From Nemertoderma westbladi (taxonomy: Eukaryota; Xenacoelomorpha; Nemertodermatida; Nemertodermatidae): a stretch of DNA of 44,361 bases. The position numbers were made by a program, and so were the translations under genes. The DNA is taken from assembly GCA_032718475.1 (NCBI GenBank), contig JAUCBJ010002493.1, positions 1 to 44,361 of the forward strand. The letters run 5' to 3'. Under the pieces are notes generated by a model that did not search any database, had not been told where the DNA came from, and saw only the letters and a list, made by a program, of their open reading frames with translations. Below, piece after piece: positions 20,605-31,075 of the stretch. The first letter of the stretch is position 1. Each line of letters begins with the position of its first letter.

Positions 20605-21060
20605 CAGCACACCGGTCCATCTGGACAAGAGGACGGCCTCCACTGTGATTTGGCCATTCATGGCGCGTTTAATTCGCAGACTCAGGCGTTGCTCGACATT
20701 AGGTCCACCAACCTTGATGCCAAGTCTTACGCGAATCGTGCCCCAATGGCTATCCTGGAAGCAGCGGAGGACGAGAAGAGACGAATCTACTCGGCAGCTG
20801 TTGAACTCCGTCGTGGCGATTAAACCCCCTTTGTAGCTTCGTGTGATGGTGTCCTTGCACCGCACGCCAAGAAGCTGCTACGGACAATGGCCAGCAGGTT
20901 GAGCGCAAACTGGTCGAATCCGTACAGCGTTGCGATGGGCTGGGTGAGGAGGCAGCGCGTCCAGTTCGCGGTACGTCGCATTGCCTCCGAGGATCGCGAG
21001 TCAAGTGGCGTTCTGGTCTTGGGTTGGAAGACGGCGCTGCTGGCTTCCCAGGCATATAAA
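20605..21060 (+). pseudogene. GC-rich retroelement-like coding relic
   Basis: One frame reads with a single stop (TAA at 20821-20823). It contains QEDGLHCDLAIHG, LLDIRSTNLDAKSYANR, AILEAAEDEKRRIYSAAVEL, then FVASCDGVLAPHAKKLLRTM and LSANWSNPYSVAMGWVRRQR, and in a shifted frame SHCLRGSRV. The pattern DIR.TN.DA.SY....P...L..AE..K...Y, then F..S.DG.L...A..LL..... is one I recall at the C-terminal end of reverse-transcriptase-like genes of mobile elements. I cannot name the family. Its GC content is clearly above its surroundings, which marks it as inserted. No termini or target duplication were found. Confidence 0.45.
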
Positions 21061-21562
21061 GGACATGCTAATTACTGGTGCAACTAACAGCAATTCTGTC
21101 AGTCAGTTTCATTGTACAATTTTTAGCGCAATTATTTTAGACAATTTGATAATTTTGTTTGAAGCTATATTTGTTTGTTTTCATTAAATATATGTATTAA
21201 AAAAATATTATTTTTTACTTTAATTAGTGAAAAAAAAATGTGATAAAGGACTTTTCGATAAAATTCGATAAAAAAAAGGGAATTCGAAAACACTACTTTT
21301 TTCATTCATTTTCAGTTTAATTTCAGAAATTTAACTATCTGTACGAGTGGACTCATTGCTATTCTAATTAACAACATAACACATCAACACATGAGGGCAG
21401 AATACCTGTACCAAATGTAAGCTCAAGAATGCAGCAATGTCAAACCAACATGAAGCCAGTTTATGTTCGCCAAATAAGCAAGCAATGGTCAAATGGGGAC
21501 AGGAAACACCTAAAATGTTATAATCCGAAACAACAACTATTTATACTTAGTGGCAGAATATT
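21061..21562. other. Intergenic before the satellite array
   Basis: AT-rich to 21310, then unremarkable sequence up to the first satellite unit. Nothing recognised. Confidence 0.4.
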
Positions 21563-21922
21563 TATGGGATCAACCCTGGGGTAGGTACTTATACAATCGA
21601 ATACTTAGGGGATCAACCCTGGGGTAGGTACTTATACAATCGAATACTTATGGGATCAACCCTGGGGTAGGTACTTATGGGATCAACCCTGGGGTAGGTA
21701 CTTATACAATCGAATACTTATGGGATCAACCCTGGGGTAGGTACTTATACAATCGAATACTTATGGGATCAACCCTGGGGTAGGTACTTATGGGATCAAC
21801 CCTGGGGTAGGTACTTATACAATCGAATACTTCTTGGATCAACCCTGGGGTAGGTACTTATACAATCGAATACTTATGGGATCAACCCTGGGGTAGGTAC
21901 TTATGGGCAACCCTGGGGTAGG
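21563..21922. repeat. Two-module satellite array, block 1
   Basis: Built from a 27-bp module A (GGGATCAACCCTGGGGTAGG + TACTTAT) and a 16-bp module B (ACAATCGAATACTTAT), arranged as A or AB (43 bp) in irregular order. The last unit is a variant with GGGCAACCC, and a solo LTR follows directly after GTAGG. Confidence 0.95.
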
Positions 21923-22106
21923 TGTTGATCAGTATAATGCACATTTATAAATCTATAAATATTCTCGCTGTACTGCTATAATAATACAAGGCCGCCATAT
22001 AATTATATATGAAATACAGCAATACACTCAGGCCTATACCGGTACACCAAACAACACAGTACTATCCCATCACCCGGCGAGTCTCTATCTCAGTGCCTAT
22101 CTAACA
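21923..22106. mobile_element. Solo LTR of the Copia element, copy 1
   Basis: 184 bp, TGTTGATCAGTATAATGC ... CTATCTAACA, with TG...CA ends. It is flanked on both sides by GTAGG, the same 5-bp duplication as the full element. It carries CACCCGGCG like the right LTR at 28186, while the copies at 22362 and 23387 carry CACCTGGCG. Confidence 0.92.
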
Positions 22107-22361
22107 GTAGGTACTTATACAATCGAATAGTTATGGGATCAACCCTGGGGTAGGTACTTATGGGATCAACCCTGGGTAGGTACTTATACAATCGAATACT
22201 TATGGGATCAACCCTGGGGTAGGTACTTATGGGATCAACCCTGGGGTAGGTACTTATACAATCGAATACTTATTGGATCAACCCTGGACTAGGTACTTAT
22301 ACAATCGAATACTTATGGGATCAACCCTGGGGTAGGTACTTATGGGCAACCCTAGGGTAGG
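22107..22361. repeat. Two-module satellite array, block 2
   Basis: Same A and AB units as block 1, about 255 bp, between two solo LTRs. It ends with the variant unit GGGCAACCCTAGGGTAGG directly before the next LTR. Confidence 0.95.
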
Positions 22362-22545
22362 TGTTGATCAGTATAATGCACATTTATAAATCTATAAATA
22401 TTCTCGCTGTACTGCTATAATAATACAAGGCCGCCATATAATTATATATGAAATACAGCAATACACTCAGGCCTATACCGGTACACCAAACAACACAGTA
22501 CTATCCCATCACCTGGCGAGTCTCTATCTCAGTGCCTATCTAACA
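22362..22545. mobile_element. Solo LTR of the Copia element, copy 2
   Basis: 184 bp, TG...CA ends, flanked by GTAGG on both sides. It is nearly identical to the LTR at 23387 (both have CACCTGGCG). Confidence 0.92.
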
Positions 22546-23386
22546 GTAGGTACTTATACAATCGAATACTTATGGGATCAACCCTGGGGTAGGTACTTAT
22601 ACAATCGAATACTTATGGGATCAACCCTGGGGTAGGTACTTATGGGATCAACCCTGGGGTAGGTACTTATACAATCGAATACTTATGGGATCAACCCTGG
22701 GGTAGGTACTTATACAATCGAATACTTATGGGATCAACCCTGGGGTAGGTACTTATGGGATCAACCCTGGGGTAGGTACTTATGGGATCAACCCTGGGGT
22801 AGGTACTTATACAATCGAATACTTCTTGGATCAACCCTGGGGTAGGTACTTATACAATCGAATACTTATGGGATCAACCCTGGGGTGGGAACTTATGGGA
22901 TCAACCCTGGAGTAGGTACTTATACAATCGAATACTTATGGGATCAACCCTGGGGTAGGTACTTATGGGCAACCCTGGGGTAGGTACTTATACAATCGAA
23001 TACTTATGGGATCAACCCTGGGGTAGGTACTTATGGGATCAACCCTGGGGTAGGTACTTATGGGATCAACCTTGGGGTAGGTTCTTATGGGATCAACCCT
23101 AGGGTAGGTACTTACGGGATCAACCCTGAGGTAGGTACTTATACAATCGAATACTTATGGGATCAACCCTGGGGTAGGTACTTATGGGATCAACCCTGGG
23201 GTAGGTACTTATACAATCGAATACTTATGGGATCAACCCTGGGGTAGGTACTTATACAATCGAATACTTATGGGATCAACCCTGGGGTAGGTACTTATGG
23301 GATCAACCCTGGGGTAGGTACTTATACAATCGAATACTTATGGGATCAACCCTGGGGTAGGTACTTATGGGCAACCCTAGGGTAGG
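22546..23386. repeat. Two-module satellite array, block 3
   Basis: About 840 bp of A and AB units, including rare variants in a set order: ACTTCTTGG, GGGGTGGGAAC, GGGCAACCC, CCTTGGGGTAGGTTC, CTTACGGG...CCTGAGG. The same series occurs in block 4 (28369-29139) on the other side of the Copia element, so the two blocks are copies of one another. Confidence 0.95.
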
Positions 23387-23570
23387 TGTTGATCAGTATA
23401 ATGCACATTTATAAATCTATAAATATTCTCGCTGTACTGCTATAATAATACAAGGCCGCCATATAATTATATATGAAATACAGCAATACACTCAGGCCTA
23501 TACCGGTACACCAAACAACACAGTACTATCCCATCACCTGGCGAGTCTCTATCTCAGTGCCTATCTAACA
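23387..23570 (-). repeat. 3' LTR of the Copia element
   Basis: 184 bp. On the minus strand it begins TGTTAGATAGGCACTGAGAT and ends GATCAACA. The preceding satellite unit supplies the GTAGG target duplication. Confidence 0.93.
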
Positions 23571-23590
23571 GATTCACCCTCTTTCTTAAG
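23571..23590 (-). promoter_or_regulatory. Polypurine tract next to the 3' LTR
   Basis: On the minus strand AAGAAAGAGGGTGAATC abuts the 3' LTR. This is the usual place and composition of the primer for plus-strand DNA synthesis in LTR retrotransposons. Confidence 0.7.
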
Positions 23591-23620
23591 AATGAAATGG
23601 AATAAACTAAGTGGTTATAG

Positions 23621-26600
23621 TTAAGAAAGCGGTAATGCTTCGATTATGCCCATGTTAATAATGTCCATCAGTTTCCGAGAACATGCCCCACATTTGGTTA
23701 GTGAATCAGCCAACTGTTCACCTGATCTAACATACTCAACACGATCGAGTTCTTTGTTCTCTAGCGATTCCTTTATTGATGCGATATCAATTCGCAAGCG
23801 TTTTTCGTTCACTGCAATTGTTGAATGAATAGATGTGTGGAGATTGCGGCTATCAGTGTAAGCAATGACAGGTACCTTTATCTTCAGAATATCAAAGATA
23901 AGAGCCGCAATGAAATGAACCTCTTCTAAGCCATCAACCAAAGCGACACCCTCAGCTGCAAGAGTACTCTTCACAACTCTCCTGATTTTCTTCGACCCCC
24001 AAGCCAGTGTGGAACACTTGTTATTTTCTCCAACTAGGAAAACAACAAAACCCTCAGCACTGGATACTCCATCCGGTAAATTTCCGTGAGATGCATCACT
24101 ATACAACACCAACCTGAAGGTTGCAGGATCCCCAAGTGCTGGAAATTTTATAGCAATGTTATCGTTCTTCAGTTGTTTAATCATTTTATTTGCCTTACAT
24201 AGATGATTGCCATCGGCGTGATTTGCAGCCATGCTAAGTTCTAGAACATCGAATGACAAATCTGGCCTGGTTTGATTAGCAGCCCAACTAATTTGTCCGA
24301 CAGTTGATTTTAATAGTGAAATTGACTTTGGACTGAGGAAAGAGTTATACCCACTAGTCGGAATAACAAGCAGCTGCAAACTGTCGATATATTCACATTG
24401 ATCAATCGTTATTATCATTGGTTTCTGTTTTGAGTTAAGACCAACGTATTTCACATTTCCACCTGCGAACTTCCCAGCAATAAATGTATTGGTCATTGGT
24501 GTGATTACTCCATCATCAAACTTCTTCGCACCAGCATATAAAAAATCGTCCACATGTAGTAGGAACATACCACTAAGAATCCCCTGATTGTACCACATAA
24601 ACAAAGCATTGTCGTACTTACATATCGTGCAACCTAAACGTTCTAGTTCATATTTGACACTAAAATACCAATTTCTAGCAGCATCATTTAAACCATAGAC
24701 CACTTTCTTCAACTTCCATATAATACCTTCCTTGATTAAATCTACTGGCGGCCTCAAAAATATATCCCGAGTGATCCTTTTACCCTGTAGGAAAGCTGAT
24801 CGAATGTCGATAGATTTAACACTCCAATCAAACGTGGCACAAAATGTCAAAAATATTCGCATTGTACTTTTATTTACTGTAGGAGAATCGGATTGTATCC
24901 CACTATGTTCCTCAAACCCTCTGGCTACCAGACGAGCTTTCACCTTCTTTTCTTCATTTTGAACTTTCTCAGTGACAACCCATGTAGTGGAAATAGTCGA
25001 TTGTCCCTTATCCCAAACTTCCTCAAAGACATCAAAATCTATCCAATTTTTGAATTCTTTCTCCTTTGCCAAAACAACCTCCTTTTCATCGTGTCGATTT
25101 TTTGGTATCATAACAATGCCCACTGTCTCCTCATGAATGTTTTCAACATCAGATGGGTCGTTTGTAATATTCTGCCATTCTTTTATGGCAGATAAATCAA
25201 TAGAAAACGGATCATCGTCATTGGCTGACTTGACATTAAACCATGATCCATATTTGCTGGATTTTTTACCAGCCCTGCCAGTGACAGTGCCTGTATCCCA
25301 TGGAGATGAATCGGTGAGTCTATATTTAATAACTTCACCTTTCTTAGGAAGCGTGGATGATTTTATGTCTTTTTCCCGTGCATCAGCTATTGGCCTGTTC
25401 ATATCTTGTATTCCATTGTCGACATCAAGATCCTTTAAATTATCTTCTTGAATAATATCGTCCATTGGTGTGGTCATATGATCTTCATCATCCTCTGCAG
25501 TGCCATCGTTGGTAATACCATGGCCTACATTGAGGTAATCCTCTTTATTAGATTCGATAAATTCCTTTCCCACTTTTATTATTCTGTTCAGTGAAACTCG
25601 GACATACACACTCCCATGTCTAACAAATATTACTTTTCCATCCTGGCCAATCACAACACCTGGCCCATGCCATCTATTACCATCGTCCCGTTTGTAATAT
25701 ACTTTTTCACCTGTTTGAAAATTCTCATTAGCTGCCCGTATTTTATGACGTAAGGCACGTCTAACCCGCTCCGATGCTTCAGACTTCAAAAACGCTGATC
25801 TTGCAGAGTGTAAAGATGTTAAATGCTTAGCGAATACTTCACTTATTGTTTGACCTACAAGGGCAGGAAGATTATTTGTTAATGTAGATGGTAATGTAGG
25901 GTTCTGTCCAGACACTAATTGGTATGGTGAAAACCCCGATACGTTTTGCAGCGCATTTTTTGCATTCACTGCCCAAATCAATGCAACTTCCAACTTGACT
26001 TTTGGATTATCCTCTAATATTTTTTCTACTGAAACATCAATTGCTGTGCGATTCCTCTCACATAAACCGTTTTGCCATGGACTTTGTGCTGCAGTATTTA
26101 AAACCTCAATATTTAAGTTCTCACATATATCCCGATATTTTTCATTTGCAAATTCTCCACCGTTGTCCGCGAGAAATTTTTTTAGGAGTACCAAAACCAG
26201 AACCAATCCACATGCTCATGATCTTATCAATTATCACGTCAGGTTTTTTTGATGTAATAACACATGATAAACAAAATCTAGTAAACATATCTATCATATG
26301 TAAGAAATATATACCTGGTCTAAACTCCTTCAGGTCCATAGCAACTGCTTCATTGAATCTCTTGGCCAAAGGTAAACAAACAATAGAACGAGGGGCAGTC
26401 TTGCTAAATTTCAAACACACTTCACACCTCTTCTCGAGCTCCTCAATCACTTCCTGACATTCAGAATCCCACGATCCAGCATCCTGCAATAACGCTCGAA
26501 GTTTCTTACTGGATGGGTGTGCGAATTGTTTGTGTAGTTTCATAATAACATCCTTCTTTTCCTTCTTTGTCCCTTCTGTTAATGCCACCAAACACATTCC

Positions 26601-27572
26601 TATTGAGATGGAGGATGCCTTCAATGGAATCATGTAGTGACCTGATGTGGTACAATCTAGTGTTATATTGTGGCCGAATATGTTGGCCTGATCATTTTCT
26701 AAGTCCAGTTTGATGCGCGCTTTCTTCATTGCTGATTTACTCAATAAAAGCGGAATGTCACTTTCCACTACATCAGTCCGTATCCTAATTTGTTCTCCAG
26801 CCATTATGCATGGAAACACAACCTCACGTAGTGACACCCGACGTTCTCCACCACCGAAACGGAAACACCGACCTCCAGGGTTTATCTCCACCTTCAGTTT
26901 TTCATCTTCCGATAGCGAATTCAAATAACAATCCATCCAGACCTTTCCAGTTACCGTCGCACTGCACCCGCTATCTAAAACAGCAGCGTTCAACGACTCT
27001 CTGGCTAACAATCCCAATTCAGACTCGATTCCACCAGTAAATAGAACTAGATTGACTTCCTCATCCTTTTCCTCAACTGTCCACTCTTGTGTTGCCTCGT
27101 ACACTCGCTCCATATTCTCATAGCTATCCACACAATCTCTCACCATATGACGAATTGAATCGCACGAACTGCATCGTAAAATATTTCCATCCGATCCAGT
27201 CGGATTCAATCATTTTCCATCTCTACGAGGTGTAAACTCTCTAATATTCTTCCTTGCGGCAGTTAAACCTCCACCACGATAACCGGCACTTACCGAACTA
27301 CCAGTACCGGTACCTCGGTTATAACCACTTCCATATCCATAGCTGTAACCACCACCTCTGTTAAAGCCTACTCCTCCTCCACGATATCGACTTGGATTCG
27401 ATCCTCTTGGATCGCTATAGCCCCCGCGTCCACGATATCCTCCATAACTACCGGTACCTGGACCTCGCCAGGGCGATCGACATGAGTTAGCATAGAATGC
27501 TTCCTCATCCGTTATATTAATAGATTCGACTTTTATCGCAACATCCGGAACTCCAACGCTAGTTGTTGACAT
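23621..27572 (-). pseudogene. Copia RG-rich gag end plus pol (protease, integrase, RT, RNase H)
   Basis: Domains in reading order: a Gly/Arg/Tyr-rich RG region (27572-27240); an in-frame TGA at 27210-27212; a zinc knuckle CSSCDSIRHMVRDC (CX2CX4HX4C, ~27170); protease AVLDSGCSATV (~26977); integrase HH-CC zinc module (LHKQFAHPSS ... CEVC) and catalytic core (VAMDLKEF, DNGGEF, SPWQNGLCERN). Then copia-type RT follows with VKSIDIRSAFLQG and the LHVDDFLY catalytic box (~24556), and RNase H with LYSDASHGN, KSTLAAEG, AYTDSRN. A frameshift in a run of seven A at ~26173, just before the integrase DNGGEF, splits the frame. The catalytic residues themselves are all present. It ends at 23621. The clade may be GalEa-like, which is a guess from the RVVKSTLAAE region. 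Confidence 0.9.
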
Positions 27573-27590
27573 CGACTGTTTACCGAAGAA

Positions 27591-28127
27591 CTATCGTAAC
27601 GATGCTTTCATTTGTGTAAATAGTGAATCCTTCTCATTGTAGTTGACCGCTGTAAGCACTAATTGTCTTTCCTTGTGATCCAACTTCGCAGCATCAAGCA
27701 ACCTGAATGCAAGAACTGGTTGCGGCAATTCCATACCGCAAAATTTACTTTTATTGTATAATTTTTCGAATTCAATAATCAACGTATCCATTGTTTGTTC
27801 ACTGCCTTTCTTGTATCTATCAAACTGAGTATATTTTTCATATACCTCCGACAGTTCGTCTTTTTTTAAACAAGCCATCCAGAAACGTTATCAACCGATT
27901 TACCCCTTCATTAGCTTTCAGTTCATCTAAAGTAATTTCGCTAAACACTTTATCCCGAACCCCCGAGGGATCTTCTTCCGGTAACGCTAGAGCAATTGCA
28001 ACGCCTCGTTTTTCTTTCGCTAGATCAGTAACCTCACACCATGCAGCCATGCATTGACTTCCTGTACGTAACGCTCGTACAGTTTACTTACGCTATTGAA
28101 TTTCGGTGGATTTTTGTATGTTGACAT
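27591..28127 (-). pseudogene. Copia gag (capsid-like) region, broken
   Basis: It starts MSTYKNPPKFNSVSKLYERY at 28127. One frameshift falls near 28060 (after EVNAW), and a second in the A-run near 27870 (LFKK to DELSEVYEKY). It continues FDRYKKGSEQTMDTLIIEFE, CGMELPQPVLAFRLLDAA and KLDHKERQLVLTAVNYNE to a TAG at 27591. The pattern ....M...I..FE.LY......G......LA..LL.... is that of the copia gag capsid domain (UBN2-like). After the TAG the same frame continues into the RG-rich region, so the stop is an internal mutation or a read-through point. Confidence 0.85.
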
Positions 28128-28173
28128 CGCTACTTTTAAATTTTCACTTATTCCGCCGAAAGTTTAAGTTTAC

Positions 28174-28185
28174 GCTCTGCTACCA
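28174..28185 (-). promoter_or_regulatory. Primer-binding site for initiator tRNA-Met
   Basis: On the minus strand TGGTAGCAGAGC directly follows the 5' LTR. The first 11 bases are complementary to the 3' end of animal initiator tRNA-Met (CTCTGCTACCA), a usual primer of copia-type reverse transcription. Confidence 0.85.
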
Positions 28186-28368
28186 TGTTGATCAGTATAA
28201 TGCACATTTATAAATCTATAAATATCTCGCTGTACTGCTATAATAATACAAGGCCGCCATATAATTATATATGAAATACAGCAATACACTCAGGCCTATA
28301 CCGGTACACCAAACAACACAGTACTATCCCATCACCCGGCGAGTCTCTATCTCAGTGCCTATCTAACA
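28186..28368 (-). repeat. 5' LTR of the Copia element
   Basis: 183 bp, same sequence as the other LTRs except for a one-base deletion (AATATCTCGC instead of AATATTCTCGC) and CACCCGGCG. It is followed on the + strand by GTAGG and satellite DNA. It should hold the promoter of the element on the minus strand. Confidence 0.93.
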
Positions 28369-29139
28369 GTAGGTACTTATACAATCGAATACTTATGGGA
28401 TCAACCCTGGGGTAGGTACTTATACAATCGAATACTTATGGGATCAACCCTGGGATAGGTACTTATGGGATCAACCCTGGGGTAGGTACTTTGGGATCAA
28501 CCCTGGGGTAGGTACTTATGGGATCAACCCTGGGGTAGGTACTTATACAATCGAATACTTCTTGGATCAACCCTGGGGTAGGTACTTATACAATCGAATA
28601 CTTATGGGATCAACCCTGGGGTGGGAACTTATGGGATCAACCCTGGGGTAGGTACTTATACAATCGAGTACTTATGGGATCAACCCTGGGGTAGGTACTT
28701 ATGGGCAACCCTGGGGTAGGTACTTATACAATCGAATACTTATGGGATCAACCCTGGGGTAGGTACTTATGGGATCAACCCTGGGGTAGGTACTTATGGG
28801 ATCAACCTTGGGGTAGGTTCTTATGGGATCAACCCTGGGGTAGGTACTTACGGGATCAACCCTGAGGTAGGTACTTATACAATCGAATACTTATGGGATC
28901 AACCCTGGGGTAGGTACTTATGGGATCAACCCTGGGGTAGGTACTTATACAATCGAATACTTATGGGATCAACCCTGGGGTAGGTACTTATACAATCGAA
29001 TACTTATGGGATCAACCCTGGGGTAGGTACTTATGGGATCAACCCTGGGGTAGGTACTTATGGGATCAACCCTGGGGTAGGTACTTATACAATCGAATAC
29101 TTATGGGATCAACCCTGGGGTAGGTACTTATACAATCGA
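28369..29139. repeat. Two-module satellite array, block 4
   Basis: About 770 bp of A and AB units with the same ordered series of rare variants as block 3. It ends at ACAATCGACAATAACC, where unique sequence begins. Confidence 0.95.
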
Positions 29140-29577
29140 CAATAACCTCAAATGAAACGTTAATCGCGAGGAGGTCAGCATTCTACGTCGATTAAGTGGG
29201 ATTCATTACTCTTATAAACTGCGTAGCCTACTTTCATACTTTCATTACTACAGTAATTTTATATGCTGAAATTTTCATAAAAGATTGTTTACATAGCTAC
29301 TGTAGGGCCACCAAACCAGGTGGCATTACAGATCCTTCTACACATATATATGATATATTTTGCATATAGGTCTGAAAATGAATACAATTTTTGAAAATTT
29401 TATTTAAATAAAAATATAACTATTCCTCGAAAATGCGGATTATAAAGTCGAACAAAAAATCTTTTTATTTTCCAGAAAAATGGTCTATCGGTATCATAAC
29501 GGTATCATAATTTGTTTAAAAATAGTGGGAGTAAATTAGACCTATCAAAAAATAACTGAGGTATAACGCTGCTAAGT
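29140..29577. other. Intergenic between satellite and retroelement F
   Basis: AT-rich. No gene or recognised repeat; it may contain the decayed upstream part of the following RT. Confidence 0.4.
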
Positions 29578-30084
29578 GTGATGGAGAAAGATTTCACTGC
29601 AATGTTAAACATTCGCCTTGCATTCAGAATGATCATTGAAGCGCAGGCAGGCTTTCGGATAGGTTATGGTACCAGGGACCACATTTTTATTCTTAAATCA
29701 CTAATTGATCACTTTGTAGGGTATACAATTTACCCAAAATTATATTGTTCATTAATTGATTTTAGTCAAGCGTTTGACTGTGTTGACGGGGGTGCATTAT
29801 GGGTCAAATTAATTATTGCACTGGGCTTTTCCAGCAAAATATTTTCACTAGTTAAGAGTGCATATGTGGCGGCAAAATCTACAGTGCGATATAATAATAT
29901 TTTTTCAGATGAATTGTGTGTATTTCAGGGGTACGCCAAGGCGACCCTTTATCGCCTTTGCTACTACCTACAGTATTGTTCATAAATTATCTAGAATTAG
30001 AATTGTGTAGGGGGGGGTAATGGTATTTATATAGGTTTGTTCAAGCTATTTCTGTAATATACGTGGATGACGTACGTGTAGTTA
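29578..30084 (+). pseudogene. Non-LTR retrotransposon RT, N-terminal half (element F)
   Basis: RT blocks in order: EAQAGFRIGYGTRDHIFILK, the catalytic block A (LYCSLIDFSQAFDCVD, ~29743), STVRYNNIFSDELCVF and, after a frameshift near 29930, SGVRQGDPLSPLL. A stop lies near 30019 and the catalytic YVDD at 30058-30069. It breaks off at 30085-30093, where the foldback element is inserted, and resumes in frame at 34550. Confidence 0.88.
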
Positions 30085-30447
30085 TTATTTTTAGGCAGTG
30101 ATTTTTTATGTCCTTTTATTTGACTTTTTTGTCATTTTTTTTTTACGAATTATGCATAATGACTTTTGTTGTCCTTTTAATGACTTTTATTGTCCTTTTA
30201 ATGACTTTTTATGTATGTATTTCTTCAAACTGTCAGACTGCTGATTTCTGGACTGTCAGACAGTTGATTTCACTATGCCTGTACCAAAACATTCCATGAT
30301 TCCATGATTTATAGACTATGAGATAGATTTCCATATGCGCCTGTGGTAAAAAGACTCTATATTTAATAGTTTGTGGTTGTTGTTGATAATCGATTACCAT
30401 ATGACGTAGCAAAACACTCATTTTATAGCCAAAAACAATTACCAATT

Positions 30448-31075
30448 GATGGAAAGGAGCAGGTTTTCTGACCAAAACAATAAACAGTCACTTTACCAAA
30501 TCAGGGAAAGGAGCAGGTTACAGAGACGGGATTTTCTAAACAAAACAATAAACGATCACTTAACTAATTGAGGGAAAGGAGCAGGTTACAGAGGCGGGAT
30601 TTTCTAACCAAAACAATAAACGATCACTTAACTTATTGAGGGAAAGGAGCAGGTTACAGAGGCGGGATTTTCTAACCAAAACAATAAACGATCATTTAAC
30701 TAATTGAGGGAAAGGGACAGGTTACAGAGGCGGAATTTTCTAACCAAAACAATAAACGATCACTTAACTAATTGAGGGAAAGGAGCAGGTTACAGAGGCG
30801 GGATTTTCTAACCAAAAGAATAAACGATCATTTAACTAATTGAGGGAAAGGGGCAGGTTACAGAGGCGGGCCTTTCTAACCAAAACAATAAACGGTCACT
30901 TTACCAATTCAGGGAAAGGAGCAGGTTACAGAGGCGGGATTGTCTAACCAAAACAATAAACGATCATTTAACTAATTGAGGGAAAGGGGCAGGTTACAGA
31001 GGCGGGATTTTCTAACCAAAACAATAAACGACCATTTAACTAATTGAGGGAAAGGAGCAGGTTACAGAGACGATA
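30448..31075. repeat. 68-bp tandem repeat, about 9 copies
   Basis: The unit contains GGGAAAGGAGCAGGTTACAG, AGGCGGGATTTTCTAACC, AAAACAATAAACGATCA and TTTAACTAATTGA. Copies differ by a few bases, the first and one internal copy most. A single partial copy (TTTTCTAACCAAAACAATAA) is found far away at 42472-42491. Confidence 0.92.

Larger units (their letters stand above)
23387..28368 (-). mobile_element. Ty1/copia-type LTR retrotransposon, nearly full length
   Basis: This 4.98-kb element is read on the minus strand. Its 5' LTR is 28186-28368 and its 3' LTR 23387-23570. The LTRs differ by one base and one single-base deletion, so the insertion (or the last LTR homogenisation) is recent. Both outer flanks carry GTAGG, a 5-bp target duplication within a satellite unit. 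A primer-binding site and polypurine tract are in place, and one gag-pol unit lies between. The order protease, integrase, RT, RNase H is the copia order. Three frameshifts and two stops in gag-pol make this copy defective. Confidence 0.95.

Noticed and set aside
21563-29139. Regular short repeats that could suggest a CRISPR array.
   Set aside because: No unique spacers: the 16-bp segments are themselves repeated, and the array is in an animal genome beside a Copia element. It is a satellite.
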